A DNA stretch of 64,000 bases from Pseudomonas arsenicoxydans. GTDB lineage: Bacteria > Pseudomonadota > Gammaproteobacteria > Pseudomonadales > Pseudomonadaceae. Position 1 is the stretch's first letter, and every line of letters starts with the position of its first letter. The notes beneath the pieces are model-generated. The model worked only from the letters and a program-made list of their open reading frames with translations, made no database searches and was not told where the DNA came from. This document shows positions 38,680 through 47,766 of this stretch, piece by piece. A program made the position numbers and the translations under genes. The DNA is taken from NCBI RefSeq assembly GCF_900103875.1, contig NZ_LT629705.1, positions 1,807,001 to 1,871,000 on the forward strand, in the 5' to 3' direction.

Positions 38680-38702
38680 TTTGAATAAACGAACCGTTCA
38701 AA
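38680..38702. promoter_or_regulatory. Candidate operator dyad upstream of the repressor
   Basis: TTTGAA and TTCAAA arms enclose an inner GAAC-C-GTTC palindrome, about 30 bases before the repressor start. Position suits autoregulation by the CI-like protein; no second copy was found nearby. Confidence 0.4.
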
Positions 38703-38816
38703 TTTGGCGGGAAATTTACGACCGGATGTAAGACGTATTTGGAACAAATTAAACAGAAAAAAACCGCAACAGCCGAAAGATAAACACGCTGTTTAATACG
38801 CTTTATGAGCGCCCAC

Positions 38817-38846
38817 AAAAAACCCCGGATCAACCGGGGTTTTTTT
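38817..38846. terminator. Bidirectional Rho-independent terminator downstream of ppa
   Basis: AAAAAACCCCGG-ATCAA-CCGGGGTTTTTTT: a GC-rich stem flanked by A and T tracts, so it works in either direction. It lies 31 bases past the ppa stop on the minus strand and insulates the repressor promoter. Confidence 0.92.
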
Positions 38847-38877
38847 CAAGTCGTCATTGGCGCAAGCCAATGGCGTC

Positions 38878-39405
38878 TCAGCCTTTATAGGCCGCAGCCG
38901 ACTTGGTGATCGCTTCGCGAGCGGCATCTGCACCGGCCCAGCCTTCGATCTTCACCCATTTGCCTTTTTCGAGATCTTTGTAGTTCGCGAAGAAGTGCTC
39001 GATCTGCTGGATCAGCAGTGGTGGCAGGTCGGTGTATTCCTTCACGTCGACGTACAGCTGGGACAGCTTGTCGTGTGGGACTGCGATGACTTTGGCATCG
39101 CCGCCGCCGTCGTCGGTCATGTTCAGGATGCCGACTGGACGAGCGCGGATCACCGAACCTGGAGCTACCGGGTAAGGAGTGACAACCAGCACGTCGAGGG
39201 GATCACCGTCGTCAGCCAGGGTGTTCGGGATGTAACCGTAGTTGGCCGGGTAGAACATCGGGGTGGCCATGAAACGGTCAACGAACAGGCAATCGCTGTC
39301 TTTGTCGATTTCGTACTTGATCGGCGCGTGGTTGGCCGGAATCTCGATCGCGACGTAGATGTCGTTCGGCAGGTCTTTGCCAGCCGGAATCTTGCTGTAG
39401 CTCAT
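38878..39405 (-). CDS. ppa: Inorganic pyrophosphatase
   Basis: 175-residue family I soluble pyrophosphatase, cytoplasmic hexamer, Mg-dependent. The family signature [10 protein letters not shown] carries the catalytic aspartates; [15 protein letters not shown] and the C-terminal [15 protein letters not shown] are also standard. Complete, single gene with its own terminator. Confidence 0.98.
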   Translation of the reverse strand: MSYSKIPAGKDLPNDIYVAIEIPANHAPIKYEIDKDSDCLFVDRFMATPMFYPANYGYIPNTLADDGDPLDVLVVTPYPVAPGSVIRARPVGILNMTDDGGGDAKVIAVPHDKLSQLYVDVKEYTDLPPLLIQQIEHFFANYKDLEKGKWVKIEGWAGADAAREAITKSAAAYKG

Positions 39406-39519
39406 TGGGCGGTGCCCCCGTTAGTTGACCAAAAAACACTTGGCCGGATTGACCAAAAAGTGGCGGCGATTATAGGCATATTCCGCCACGGTTGCTATGG
39501 ATCAGAGGTCGGGTAGACC

Positions 39520-40332
39520 TTAGTCGCGTGCCTGATAGACCGGGTCTTCGGCCAGAAGTTGCCTCAGCCGGGCCAATGGGTCCTGGCGGTAAAACAGCTT
39601 CAGCTGTTCATAGACCTGGGGATAAGCCTCGACCAGCAAATCGGGAGCGCTGAAGAAGTATTCGCTGGTAACCGCGAAGAACTCGGCGGGGTTTTCCGCC
39701 GCGTAGGGGTCGATGGCCGTTTCGGCGTCTGGATTACGGTCAAGTTGCCGATTGAGGTCGTCGTAGGCGTGTTGCATGACCTTGGCCCAGTCACTGACGC
39801 GCATGTCAGGGTGCAATGGCGGCAGGCCGTTGGCGTCGCCGTTGAGCATGTCGAGCTTGTGCGCGAGTTCGTGGATCACCAGGTTGTAGCCTTCCCAGCC
39901 GCCACTGGCCATCACTCCGGGCCAGGCGAGGATGATCGGGCCTTGCTGCCAGGCTTCGCCGCTGTGTTCGCCGTCCCACTCGTGTTCGACGCCGCTGGCA
40001 TCACGATGACGTTGGGGGCTGAGGAAGTCGTCGGGGTAGAGGACGATTTCGTGGAAGCCTTGATACCAGTTCAGATCGCCCAAGTGCAGCAGCGGCAATT
40101 GCGCCTGAGCGGCGAGCAGCAGGCGCTGTTCCTGGTGGAGTTCGACGCCCGGCAGGGCGGTCAGGTGTTTGTCCTGCAGGAATAAGACGCAGGCTTCACG
40201 CAGCCACTGGTCCTCGACGGCGCTGATGCCGTCGAGAAAACTCAGGTGGTGACGCACCCGTTGCCACAGGTCGTCGGCAATCGGGTGTTTGGCCAGGGTG
40301 CGCTGGCGACGCCAGGCACTAAGCGACCACAT
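39520..40332 (-). CDS. mtfA: Zinc metallopeptidase of the MtfA (M90) family
   Basis: 270-residue cytoplasmic aminopeptidase-like protein. The zinc motif is HELAHKLDML (about residues 150-159), preceded by GWEGYNLVI, and an essential downstream glutamate lies in ENPAEFFAVTSEYFF. In E. coli MtfA binds the glucose repressor Mlc. ATG 40332. It shares strand and a 12-base gap with the DedA gene upstream, so they may form one transcript. Confidence 0.92.
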   Translation of the reverse strand: MWSLSAWRRQRTLAKHPIADDLWQRVRHHLSFLDGISAVEDQWLREACVLFLQDKHLTALPGVELHQEQRLLLAAQAQLPLLHLGDLNWYQGFHEIVLYPDDFLSPQRHRDASGVEHEWDGEHSGEAWQQGPIILAWPGVMASGGWEGYNLVIHELAHKLDMLNGDANGLPPLHPDMRVSDWAKVMQHAYDDLNRQLDRNPDAETAIDPYAAENPAEFFAVTSEYFFSAPDLLVEAYPQVYEQLKLFYRQDPLARLRQLLAEDPVYQARD

Positions 40333-40344
40333 CGTGGATCAACG

Positions 40345-40995
40345 CTATTGGGCTTTGGACGCGGCGTTGCCATAACGGCTGCGGATGAAACCGATGATCA
40401 TCGGCAGCAGCGACAGCACAATGATGCCCACGACCAGCAGCGAGAGGTTCTTCTTGATGAACGGTACGTTGCCGAAGAAGTAACCAAGGGTCACCAGGCC
40501 GCCGACCCACAAAACGGTGCCGAGGACGCTGAAGGAAAAGAAACGCAGGTAAGGCATTTTGCCAACGCCGGCGACGAACGGTGCAAACGTACGGATGATC
40601 GGCAGGAAGCGCGCCAGGGTGACGGTCTTGCCACCGTGCTTGTCATAGAAGTCGTGGGTCTGCTGCAGGTAGTCGCGGCGGAAGATTTTCGAGTTTGGAT
40701 TGCTGAACAGCTTCTCGCCGGCCGTTCGACCAATAATGTAGTTGGTGCTGTCGCCGAGGATCGCCGCCAGCATCAACAGGCCGCCCAGCAATACCGGGTC
40801 CATGCCGCCGCCGGCTGCTACAGCGCCCGCGATGAACAACAGGGAATCGCCCGGCAGGAACGGCATCACCACCAGACCGGTTTCGCAGAAAATCACCAGA
40901 AACAGGATGGCGTAGATCCATAACCCGTAGTTTTTTACCAGCAAATCGAGGTAAACATCGAGATGCAGAATAAGGTCGATCGGGTTGAAATCCAT
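40345..40995 (-). CDS. DedA/SNARE-associated family inner-membrane protein
   Basis: 216-residue polytopic DedA protein. The signature region [19 protein letters not shown] and [20 protein letters not shown] arginine motif (here [18 protein letters not shown]) is intact, with four to five further membrane segments. The family is linked to membrane lipid flipping and envelope homeostasis. ATG 40995 with AGG upstream is favoured over GTG 41004. Confidence 0.93.
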   Translation of the reverse strand: MDFNPIDLILHLDVYLDLLVKNYGLWIYAILFLVIFCETGLVVMPFLPGDSLLFIAGAVAAGGGMDPVLLGGLLMLAAILGDSTNYIIGRTAGEKLFSNPNSKIFRRDYLQQTHDFYDKHGGKTVTLARFLPIIRTFAPFVAGVGKMPYLRFFSFSVLGTVLWVGGLVTLGYFFGNVPFIKKNLSLLVVGIIVLSLLPMIIGFIRSRYGNAASKAQ

Positions 40996-41178
40996 GACGG
41001 GCACCTGTCGTGATGGCCCGACTCAGCAGGCCTGTGCGGATGACTTCGCGAAAGCCTACAGACGAGTGTAGTTTTTCGTACAAGCCGGAAAGGTCGGCAT
41101 TATACGATCTGATTCGTGAAAAACCTGTCGAGTTTGTAGCGAGGAATGTCCGACGTCCGACAGGCTGCACACCAACCC

Positions 41179-41208
41179 TGTGGCGAGTGGGGCAGGCCCG
41201 TCGCCACA
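41179..41208. repeat. Hairpin between DedA and GNAT genes
   Basis: TGTGGCGA and TCGCCACA, 8-base arms, 14-base loop; 11 bases after the GNAT stop on the minus strand, no T-tract. Likely a transcript 3' end or small repeat. Confidence 0.6.
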
Positions 41209-41219
41209 CTGGGGCGACC

Positions 41220-41678
41220 TTAAAGCTCGTCGCTGATCGGCAACACGTAGTTCTTGAATTCGGTGTCTTCCTTGAATCCGATGGATTCGTAGGTTTTCTG
41301 CGCCACTTCATTGTTGCTGCTGGTGGAAACACGCATGCGCACAGCATTGGTTTCCTTGGCCATTTTCTTCGCGGTGCGGATGAGGTTGTCGGCCACCAGT
41401 TGGCGACGGGCGTCTTCGGCGACGTAGATGTCGTTGAGGATCCACACGCGTTTAAGCGAAAGGGACGAAAAGCTCGGATACAACTGACAGAAACCCATCA
41501 GTTTGTCGTCGGAATCGGCCAGTGCCAGGTAGATCACTGATTCCTTGCGTCGCAGACGCTTCTCAAGAAACGCCCGGGACGAGTCCGGATACGCCAGGGC
41601 GCCATAAAACTCGCGATATTTGACGAACAACGGGGTCAGCAGGTCCAGGTGTTCGAGGGTCGCTTGAATAATCCGCAT
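41220..41678 (-). CDS. GNAT-family N-acetyltransferase
   Basis: 152-residue acetyltransferase with the GNAT fold: N-terminal RIIQATLEHLDLLTPLF, central strands (VIYLALADSDDKLMGFCQLY, WILNDIYVAEDARRQLVADN) where the acetyl-CoA loop reads DARRQLVA, a degenerate form of the usual R/QxxGxG/A, and C-terminal AQKTYESIGFKED. Substrate unknown. Single gene. Confidence 0.88.
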   Translation of the reverse strand: MRIIQATLEHLDLLTPLFVKYREFYGALAYPDSSRAFLEKRLRRKESVIYLALADSDDKLMGFCQLYPSFSSLSLKRVWILNDIYVAEDARRQLVADNLIRTAKKMAKETNAVRMRVSTSSNNEVAQKTYESIGFKEDTEFKNYVLPISDEL

Positions 41679-41798
41679 CGATAGGTCTCGTCTTCAAGTG
41701 GCTGTCATCACGTGCTCTGACGGCGAACGGTTCTTCACTCGGGCAGCCGTGCATCGATCCTGCCTGAAGTCAAAGCACAAACGCAATGCGGAAACGGT

Positions 41799-42635
41799 TC
41801 AGGCATCTGGTGGACTGAGCAGGAAATTACCTTTCATGTCCGCACCTGCGTCCGACTCCAGCGTGTGAATCTGCGCTTCGTCCTTCAAGTTGACGCCCGA
41901 CAGTTGGCGCCGGCAAGCCTCACGCATCAGGTACAGCAAACGGTGTGCCGCCATGCCGTAACTCAGGCCCTCAAGTCGAACATTGGAGATGCAATTGCGG
42001 TAGGCGTCCGTCAGCCCGACCTTGGGACCGTAGGTGAAATATAAACCCAGGCTGTCTGGCGAACTGAGGCCCGGACGCTCGCCAATCAGGATGACCACCA
42101 TTTTTGCGCCCAACAGCTCGCCAATCTCGTCAGCCACGGCGACCCGGCCCTGCGATACAAGAATGGCGGGCGTTACCGACCAGCCTTCAGCCTTGATCTG
42201 TTCTTCCATTCGCGTCAGAAACGGCAGCGTATGACGATGAACAGCCAGCGCCGACAGTCCATCAGCCACGACAATCGCCAGATCCACGCCGCCAGGATGG
42301 GCCAAGGCGTAATCGCGCAAGGTCTGCGCCGACTCATCGCTCAACTTTCGCCCCAGATCGGGGCGTTGCAAGTAACTGTCCCGATTGGCGGCGGCGCTGT
42401 GCAGCAACAGACTGTCACGCCCGCATTCAGCCAATTGCGCGCTGAGGCCCGCATGATCGAACGGCAAATGCACCGCATCCCGGGCCTGGGCGTGGGCGTA
42501 CTGGAAATCCAGTTGCGCGCTGGTCGGCATGCTGGTGCCGGTGCGGCCCAAGGCAATGCGTGCCGGCGTCAGTCGACGTAATTCCAGCAGCGGATTTTCT
42601 GCATCTACAGGCGGTTTATCCATTTCAACACTCAT
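41799..42635 (-). CDS. eutC: Ethanolamine ammonia-lyase small subunit
   Basis: 278-residue B12-binding light subunit. [20 protein letters not shown] near the N-terminus and [19 protein letters not shown] near residue 210 are family hallmarks. With EutB it converts ethanolamine to acetaldehyde and ammonia using adenosylcobalamin. The start overlaps the eutB stop (ATGA). No microcompartment genes are near. Confidence 0.96.
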   Translation of the reverse strand: MSVEMDKPPVDAENPLLELRRLTPARIALGRTGTSMPTSAQLDFQYAHAQARDAVHLPFDHAGLSAQLAECGRDSLLLHSAAANRDSYLQRPDLGRKLSDESAQTLRDYALAHPGGVDLAIVVADGLSALAVHRHTLPFLTRMEEQIKAEGWSVTPAILVSQGRVAVADEIGELLGAKMVVILIGERPGLSSPDSLGLYFTYGPKVGLTDAYRNCISNVRLEGLSYGMAAHRLLYLMREACRRQLSGVNLKDEAQIHTLESDAGADMKGNFLLSPPDA

Positions 42636-44026
42636 CCCAGTTGCGCCATCGCTTGGCGGAAAGCCGGCGGAAGCCTGTCACCAAAGTGAATCTTGCCATC
42701 CGCCTGGGTGAGGATGCCCATTTTCGCCAGCCACTGTTCGAACTCCGGCGCCGGTTTCAGCCCCAGCGTCTGGCGGGCATACAGGGCGTCGTGGAACGAG
42801 GTGGTCTGGTAGTTGAGCATGATGTCGTCGGAGCCGGGGATGCCCATGATGAAGTTGATCCCGGCCACGCCCAGCAGGGTCAGCAGGGTGTCCATGTCGT
42901 CCTGGTCGGCTTCGGCGTGGTTGGTGTAGCAAATGTCACAGCCCATCGGTACGCCCAGCAGCTTGCCGCAGAAGTGGTCTTCGAGGCCGGCGCGAATGAT
43001 CTGTTTGCCGTTGTAGAGGTATTCCGGGCCAATGAATCCTACAACCGTATTGACCAGGAACGGCTTGAAATGGCGTGCCACGGCGTAGGCGCGGGTTTCG
43101 CAGGTCTGTTGATCCATGCCGTGGTGGGCGTTGGCTGACAGGGCACTGCCCTGGCCAGTCTCGAAATACATCAGGTTGCGGCCCAGCGTTCCGCGATTCA
43201 GGCTCAGGCCGGCGTCGTAACCTTCCTGCAGGACATTCAGGTTGATGCCGAAACTGGCATTGGCCGCTTCAGTACCGGCAATCGACTGAAACACCAGGTC
43301 CAGCGGAACGCCGCGATTGATCGCCTCGATGGAGGTGGTGACGTGGGTCAGCACGCAGGCCTGGGTCGGAATCTCGTAGCGCTGGATGATCGCGTCGAGC
43401 ATTTCCAGCATGGCGCAGATCGAGGCGATGCTGTCGGTGGCCGGGTTGATGCCGATCATCGCATCGCCGTTGCCGTACAGTAGGCCATCGAGAATGCTCG
43501 CCGCGATGCCGGCCGGCTCATCGGTAGGGTGATTGGGTTGCAGGCGGGTGGATAAGCGTCCACGCAGGCCCATCGTGCCGCGAAATTTCGTCACGACACG
43601 GATTTTCTGCGCCACCAGCACCAGATCCTGCACGCGCATGATCTTCGACACGGCGGCAGCCATTTCCGGGGTCAGGCCGGGGGCGAGGGCGCGCAGGCTC
43701 TGTTCGTCAGCCGCGTCACTCAGCAGCCAGTCGCGAAAACCGCCGACAGTGAGGTGGCTGACGGCTGAAAAAGCTTGTGTGTCGTGGGTATCGATGATCA
43801 GCCGGGTGACTTCATCGGCCTCGTAAGGAACCAGCATTTCCTCCAGGAAGTGCGACAGCGGGATATCGGCCAGGGCCATCTGCGCGGCCACTCGCTCGCC
43901 ATCGTTGAGGGCCGCGACGCCGGCCAGGAAGTCTCCGGAACGCGCCGGGCTGGCCTTGGCCATGACGTCCTTGAGACTGGCAAAGCGATAGGTCTGGGCG
44001 CCGACTGAATGGGCAAATGTGGCCAT
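42632..44026 (-). CDS. eutB: Ethanolamine ammonia-lyase large subunit
   Basis: 464-residue TIM-barrel catalytic subunit. [33 protein letters not shown] and [19 protein letters not shown] are characteristic EutB blocks. Located after the eat permease in the operon order ald-eat-eutB-eutC, with a family B repeat between eat and eutB. Confidence 0.97.
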   Translation of the reverse strand: MATFAHSVGAQTYRFASLKDVMAKASPARSGDFLAGVAALNDGERVAAQMALADIPLSHFLEEMLVPYEADEVTRLIIDTHDTQAFSAVSHLTVGGFRDWLLSDAADEQSLRALAPGLTPEMAAAVSKIMRVQDLVLVAQKIRVVTKFRGTMGLRGRLSTRLQPNHPTDEPAGIAASILDGLLYGNGDAMIGINPATDSIASICAMLEMLDAIIQRYEIPTQACVLTHVTTSIEAINRGVPLDLVFQSIAGTEAANASFGINLNVLQEGYDAGLSLNRGTLGRNLMYFETGQGSALSANAHHGMDQQTCETRAYAVARHFKPFLVNTVVGFIGPEYLYNGKQIIRAGLEDHFCGKLLGVPMGCDICYTNHAEADQDDMDTLLTLLGVAGINFIMGIPGSDDIMLNYQTTSFHDALYARQTLGLKPAPEFEQWLAKMGILTQADGKIHFGDRLPPAFRQAMAQLG

Positions 44027-44055
44027 GGAACGGTGTCCTCCGAATCATGAATCAC

Positions 44056-44142
44056 TGTAGGAGCTGTCGAGTGCAACAAGGCTGCGATCCTTTGATCTTG
44101 CCTTTCAAGATCGCAGCCTCGTTGCACTCGACAGCTCCTACA
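44056..44142. repeat. Long palindromic repeat (family B), inside the ethanolamine operon
   Basis: Arms TGTAGGAGCTGTCGAGTGCA... with complement; the left arm has CAACAAGG against CCTCGTTG in the right arm, one mismatch. Between eat and eutB on a presumably shared transcript. Confidence 0.9.
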
Positions 44143-44201
44143 GACGTGGTGTGCACTTCAATAATGCAGGCGCCGGGAGATTGGCCCGGCGCCGGTGCAA
44201 C

Positions 44202-45572
44202 TCAGACGTTTTCGAGCATCGCATCCGCCGGGGCATCGAAACGTTGCTTGGCGGTCAATTGGAAATACAAGTATCCGGCCGCCATGAAACCGAGGAACAC
44301 ACAACCGATCAGCGTGTTGAACCAGGCCATCGCCACCAGACACACCACTGCCAGAAACAGCGCAATCCCCGGAACAATCGGATAGCCCGGTGCGCGGAAG
44401 GAGCGTTCCAGGTTCGGCTCGGTTTTACGCAGTTTGAACAGGCTCAGCATACTGATGATGTACATCACGATGGCGCCGAACACCGACATGGTGATCATCG
44501 CAGCGGTCAGGGTCATGCCTTGCAGGTTGACCAGGCCGTCGCTGTAGATCGCCGCGATACCAATCACGCCGCCGGCCAGAATGGCCCGGTGCGGCGTCTG
44601 GAAGCGCGAAAGCTTGGCCAGCGAAGGGGGCAGGTAACCGGCCCGGGCCAGGGCAAAGAACTGCCGCGAGTAGCCGAGGATGATTCCGTGGAAACTCGCC
44701 ACCAGACCGAACAGGCCGATCCAGACCAGCATGTGCATCCAGCTCGAATTGTTGCCGACCACGGCTTTCATCGCTTGCGGCAGCGGATCGTTGATGTTCG
44801 ACAGTTGGCGCCAGTCGCCGACGCCGCCGGCCATCACCATCACGCCGATGGCCAGGAATACCAGGGTCAGAATGCCGCTGACATAGGCCTTGGGAATCGT
44901 GCGTTTCGGGTCCTTGGCTTCTTCGGCCGCCATGGCCGCGCCTTCAATGGCGAGGAAAAACCAGATGGCAAAGGGGATCGCCGCAAAGATGCCGGGGATC
45001 GAAGCCATGGTGAATTCGTTGGAGCCCGACCAGCCGTTGAGCACGAAGTTACTGAAGCTGAAACCGGGTGCGACGACGCCCATGAACACCAGCAGCTCGG
45101 CGACCGCCAGTACGGTGACCACCAGTTCGAAGGTGGCCGCGATGCTGACGCCGAGAATATTGAGGGTCATGAAGACGAAATAGGCGCCAACGGCGGCGAT
45201 CTTCGGGTCCAGTTCCGGGTACTGCACGTTCAGATAGGCGCCAATGGCCATGGCAATCGCCGGGGGCGCAAAGACGAACTCGATCAGGGTGGCGATGCCG
45301 GCGATCAATCCGCCTTTCTCGCCAAAGGCCCGCCGGCTATAGGCAAACGGCCCGCCTGCGTGGGGAATGGCGGTGGTCAATTCGGTGAAACTGAAGATGA
45401 AGCAGGTGTACATCGTCGCCACCATCAGGGCGGTGACGAGAAAGCCCAGGGTGCCTGCGGTGCCCCAGCCGTAACTCCAGCCGAAATACTCGCCGGAAAT
45501 CACCAGGCCGACGGCAATGCCCCATAAATGCAGGGTGCCGAGTGTGGGTTTGAGCTGTGTGGAAGAAGTCAT
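44202..45572 (-). CDS. eat: Ethanolamine permease
   Basis: 456-residue APC-superfamily transporter with twelve hydrophobic segments. LWGIAVGLVISGEYFGWSYG near the N-terminus and AIEGAAMAAEEAKDPKRTIP (about residues 210-230) are typical of the ethanolamine (eat) subgroup. It imports ethanolamine for EutBC. The gap to the aldehyde dehydrogenase upstream carries a REP. Confidence 0.94.
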   Translation of the reverse strand: MTSSTQLKPTLGTLHLWGIAVGLVISGEYFGWSYGWGTAGTLGFLVTALMVATMYTCFIFSFTELTTAIPHAGGPFAYSRRAFGEKGGLIAGIATLIEFVFAPPAIAMAIGAYLNVQYPELDPKIAAVGAYFVFMTLNILGVSIAATFELVVTVLAVAELLVFMGVVAPGFSFSNFVLNGWSGSNEFTMASIPGIFAAIPFAIWFFLAIEGAAMAAEEAKDPKRTIPKAYVSGILTLVFLAIGVMVMAGGVGDWRQLSNINDPLPQAMKAVVGNNSSWMHMLVWIGLFGLVASFHGIILGYSRQFFALARAGYLPPSLAKLSRFQTPHRAILAGGVIGIAAIYSDGLVNLQGMTLTAAMITMSVFGAIVMYIISMLSLFKLRKTEPNLERSFRAPGYPIVPGIALFLAVVCLVAMAWFNTLIGCVFLGFMAAGYLYFQLTAKQRFDAPADAMLENV

Positions 45573-45700
45573 AAGTCCTCGCTGTATTTTTTATTGTTTG
45601 ATCTTTTGGACTTTCGGGTACGACGTTTGGGTGTGGAGCGGGCACGCAAGGCCCGTGCCAGTGGGGCAGGGCGATGTTCTGATGTTGTCGTTAAGGGCGC

Positions 45701-45795
45701 CATCGCGAGCAAGCCCGCTCCCACAGGGTATTGGGGTAAACCAATATTTTGGGGATAACCACAAATCTCTATGGGAGCGGGCTTGCCCGCGATGG
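45701..45795. repeat. REP-type inverted repeat (family A)
   Basis: CATCGCGAGCAAGCCCGCTC and GGGAGCGGGCTTGCCCGCGATG with a 45-base AT-rich loop containing TTGGGG and CCAATA repeats. Between ald and eat. Confidence 0.88.
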
Positions 45796-45838
45796 CATTC
45801 TGAAGGGCGACACAGGAATACCTGTATCGCCCCCGGTT

Positions 45839-47359
45839 TTAGAAGAAGCCCAGCGGATTGATGTCGTAGCTCACCAGCAGGTTTTTGGTCTGCTGATAGT
45901 GATCGAGCATCATTTTGTGGGTTTCACGTCCGACGCCGGACTTTTTGTAGCCACCGAACGCGGCATGCGCCGGGTACAGGTGATAGCAGTTGGTCCACAC
46001 ACGACCGGCCTTGATGGCGCGGCCCATGCGGTAGGCGCGGTTGATGTCGCGGGTCCAGAGGCCGGCGCCCAGGCCGAACTCGGTGTCGTTGGCGATGGCC
46101 AGGGCTTCGGCTTCGTCCTTGAACGTGGTGATGCTCACCACCGGGCCAAAGATTTCTTCCTGGAATACGCGCATTTTGTTGGTGCCCTTGAGCAAGGTCG
46201 GCTGGATGTAATACCCGGTCGCCAGGTTGCCCTCGAGTTTTTCTATCTTGCCGCCGGTCAGCAGCTCGGCGCCTTCGCCCTTGGCGATTTCCAGGTACGA
46301 AAGAATTTTGTCGAATTGCTGCTCGGACGCCTGGGCGCCGACCATGGTGTCGGTGTCCAGCGGGTCGCCACGTTTGATCGACAGCACTTTCTTCATCACG
46401 ACTTTCATGAAGTCGTCGTAGATCGACTCTTGCACCAATGCACGGGACGGGCAGGTGCAGACTTCGCCCTGGTTGAAGAACGCCAGCACCAGGCCTTCAG
46501 CAGCTTTTTCGATGAAGGTCGGTTCGGCCTGCATGATGTCTTCGAAGAAGATGTTCGGCGATTTGCCACCCAGCTCCACGGTGGACGGAATGATGTTTTC
46601 AGCCGCGCATTTCATGATGTGCGAGCCGACCGGGGTCGAGCCAGTGAACGCGATCTTGGCGATGCGTTTGCTGGTGGCGAGCGCTTCGCCAGCTTCTTTG
46701 CCGAAGCCTTGCACGACGTTCAGTACGCCCGGCGGCAGCAGGTCGCCGATCAGCTCCATCAGCACGGTAATGCCCAGTGGCGTTTGCTCGGCAGGCTTGA
46801 GCACCACGCAGTTACCGGCGGCCAGGGCCGGGGCGAGTTTCCAGGCAGCCATCAGGATCGGGAAGTTCCACGGGATGATCTGCCCGACCACGCCCAGCGG
46901 TTCATGGATGTGATAAGCCACGGTGTTGCCGTCGATCTCGGCGGCGCTGCCTTCCTGGGCACGGATGCAACCGGCGAAGTAGCGGAAATGGTCCGCGGCC
47001 AGCGGGATGTCAGCATTGAGCGTTTCACGCACGGCTTTGCCGTTGTCCCAGGATTCGGTGATTGCCAGCAGTTCCAGGTTCTGTTCGATGCGGTCGGCGA
47101 TTTTCAGCAGCACCAGCGAGCGCGCCTGGACGGACGTGGCGCCCCAGGCATCGGCAGCGGCGTGGGCGGCGTCCAGGGCTTTGTCGATGTCTTCGGCCGT
47201 GGAACGCGGAAATTCGGCAATCGGTTGGCCATTTACTGGCGAGGTATTGGTGAAGTACTGACCTTTGACAGGCGCGACGAACTCGCCGCCGATGTAGTTA
47301 CCGTACTTGCTCTTGAACGAAACGATAGCGCCTTCAGTACCGGGGTGAGCGTAACGCAT
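45839..47359 (-). CDS. Aldehyde (acetaldehyde) dehydrogenase of ethanolamine catabolism
   Basis: 506-residue NAD-dependent ALDH. Motifs: [31 protein letters not shown], catalytic glutamate in [14 protein letters not shown] and catalytic cysteine in [13 protein letters not shown]. It is the counterpart of P. aeruginosa PA4022, oxidising acetaldehyde from EutBC to acetate. ATG 47359 has AAGGAG eight bases upstream, and a sigma-54 promoter lies about 65 bases further. The longer in-frame extension includes the promoter and is rejected. Confidence 0.94.
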   Translation of the reverse strand: MRYAHPGTEGAIVSFKSKYGNYIGGEFVAPVKGQYFTNTSPVNGQPIAEFPRSTAEDIDKALDAAHAAADAWGATSVQARSLVLLKIADRIEQNLELLAITESWDNGKAVRETLNADIPLAADHFRYFAGCIRAQEGSAAEIDGNTVAYHIHEPLGVVGQIIPWNFPILMAAWKLAPALAAGNCVVLKPAEQTPLGITVLMELIGDLLPPGVLNVVQGFGKEAGEALATSKRIAKIAFTGSTPVGSHIMKCAAENIIPSTVELGGKSPNIFFEDIMQAEPTFIEKAAEGLVLAFFNQGEVCTCPSRALVQESIYDDFMKVVMKKVLSIKRGDPLDTDTMVGAQASEQQFDKILSYLEIAKGEGAELLTGGKIEKLEGNLATGYYIQPTLLKGTNKMRVFQEEIFGPVVSITTFKDEAEALAIANDTEFGLGAGLWTRDINRAYRMGRAIKAGRVWTNCYHLYPAHAAFGGYKKSGVGRETHKMMLDHYQQTKNLLVSYDINPLGFF

Positions 47360-47423
47360 AGTGATTTCTCCTTGGCTTTTGTACTTATAAGAGAGAGCGC
47401 ATGTGCGCTTGCTATAAGCGTAG

Positions 47424-47439
47424 AGCAAAGGTCGGGCCA
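47424..47439 (-). promoter_or_regulatory. Sigma-54 promoter of the ethanolamine operon
   Basis: Read on the minus strand: TGGCCCGACCTTTGCT, fitting TGGCACG-N4-TTGCW with one mismatch and exact -24/-12 spacing. Located 65-80 bases before the aldehyde dehydrogenase ATG. The adjacent regulator is a sigma-54 activator. Confidence 0.85.
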
Positions 47440-47514
47440 CTGCCTTGCAGGTCAGGTAAATCAAGGCCTTGCGCTGTTTTTGTCGGACGGGCGGAACGCC
47501 GCTGTGACGCTTTT

Positions 47515-47554
47515 GGTACAGTCGCCGTGACACTTTGTACCGCTTGTGGCACAA
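47515..47554. promoter_or_regulatory. Candidate EatR enhancer sites
   Basis: Two dyads: GGTACA (47515-47520) with TGTACC (47536-47541), and TTGTG-G-CACAA (47544-47554). They lie about 75-130 bases upstream of the sigma-54 promoter, the usual distance for activator binding, and within the divergent space to the regulator gene. Confidence 0.5.
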
Positions 47555-47631
47555 CCTGTGACCGGGCGGTCTTGCCACCATTGCAATGCCGGCTAGGCTG
47601 GAGGATGCTCGCTACAGCCGCATAACCCTTT

Positions 47632-47727
47632 TAGGAGCTGTCGAGTGCAACGAGGCTGCGATCTTTGATGTTGTTTTTCAGGAGCAAGATCAAAAGATCG
47701 CAGCCTCGTTGCACTCGACAGCTCCTA
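47632..47727. repeat. Long palindromic repeat (family B)
   Basis: TAGGAGCTGTCGAGTGCAAC and complement, about 38-base arms, between the promoter region and the regulator gene. Together with the promoter elements it accounts for the 407-base gap 47360-47766. Confidence 0.9.
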
Positions 47728-47766
47728 CGGGGGCGGTGAAAACCGCTCGGGGAGAACAATAAGAAA

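Noticed and set aside
37436..38816. Prophage or pyocin cluster next to the CI-like repressor
   Set aside because: No tail, lysis, integrase or structural genes are present on either side; only the repressor and one small uncertain frame.
41799..44026. Ethanolamine microcompartment locus
   Set aside because: Only eutB and eutC are present with a permease, a dehydrogenase and a sigma-54 activator; no shell proteins or EutA reactivase.
45749..47530. Plus-strand frame of 593 codons over the aldehyde dehydrogenase
   Set aside because: The dehydrogenase catalytic Cys and Glu motifs are on the minus strand and the sigma-54 promoter is oriented to it.
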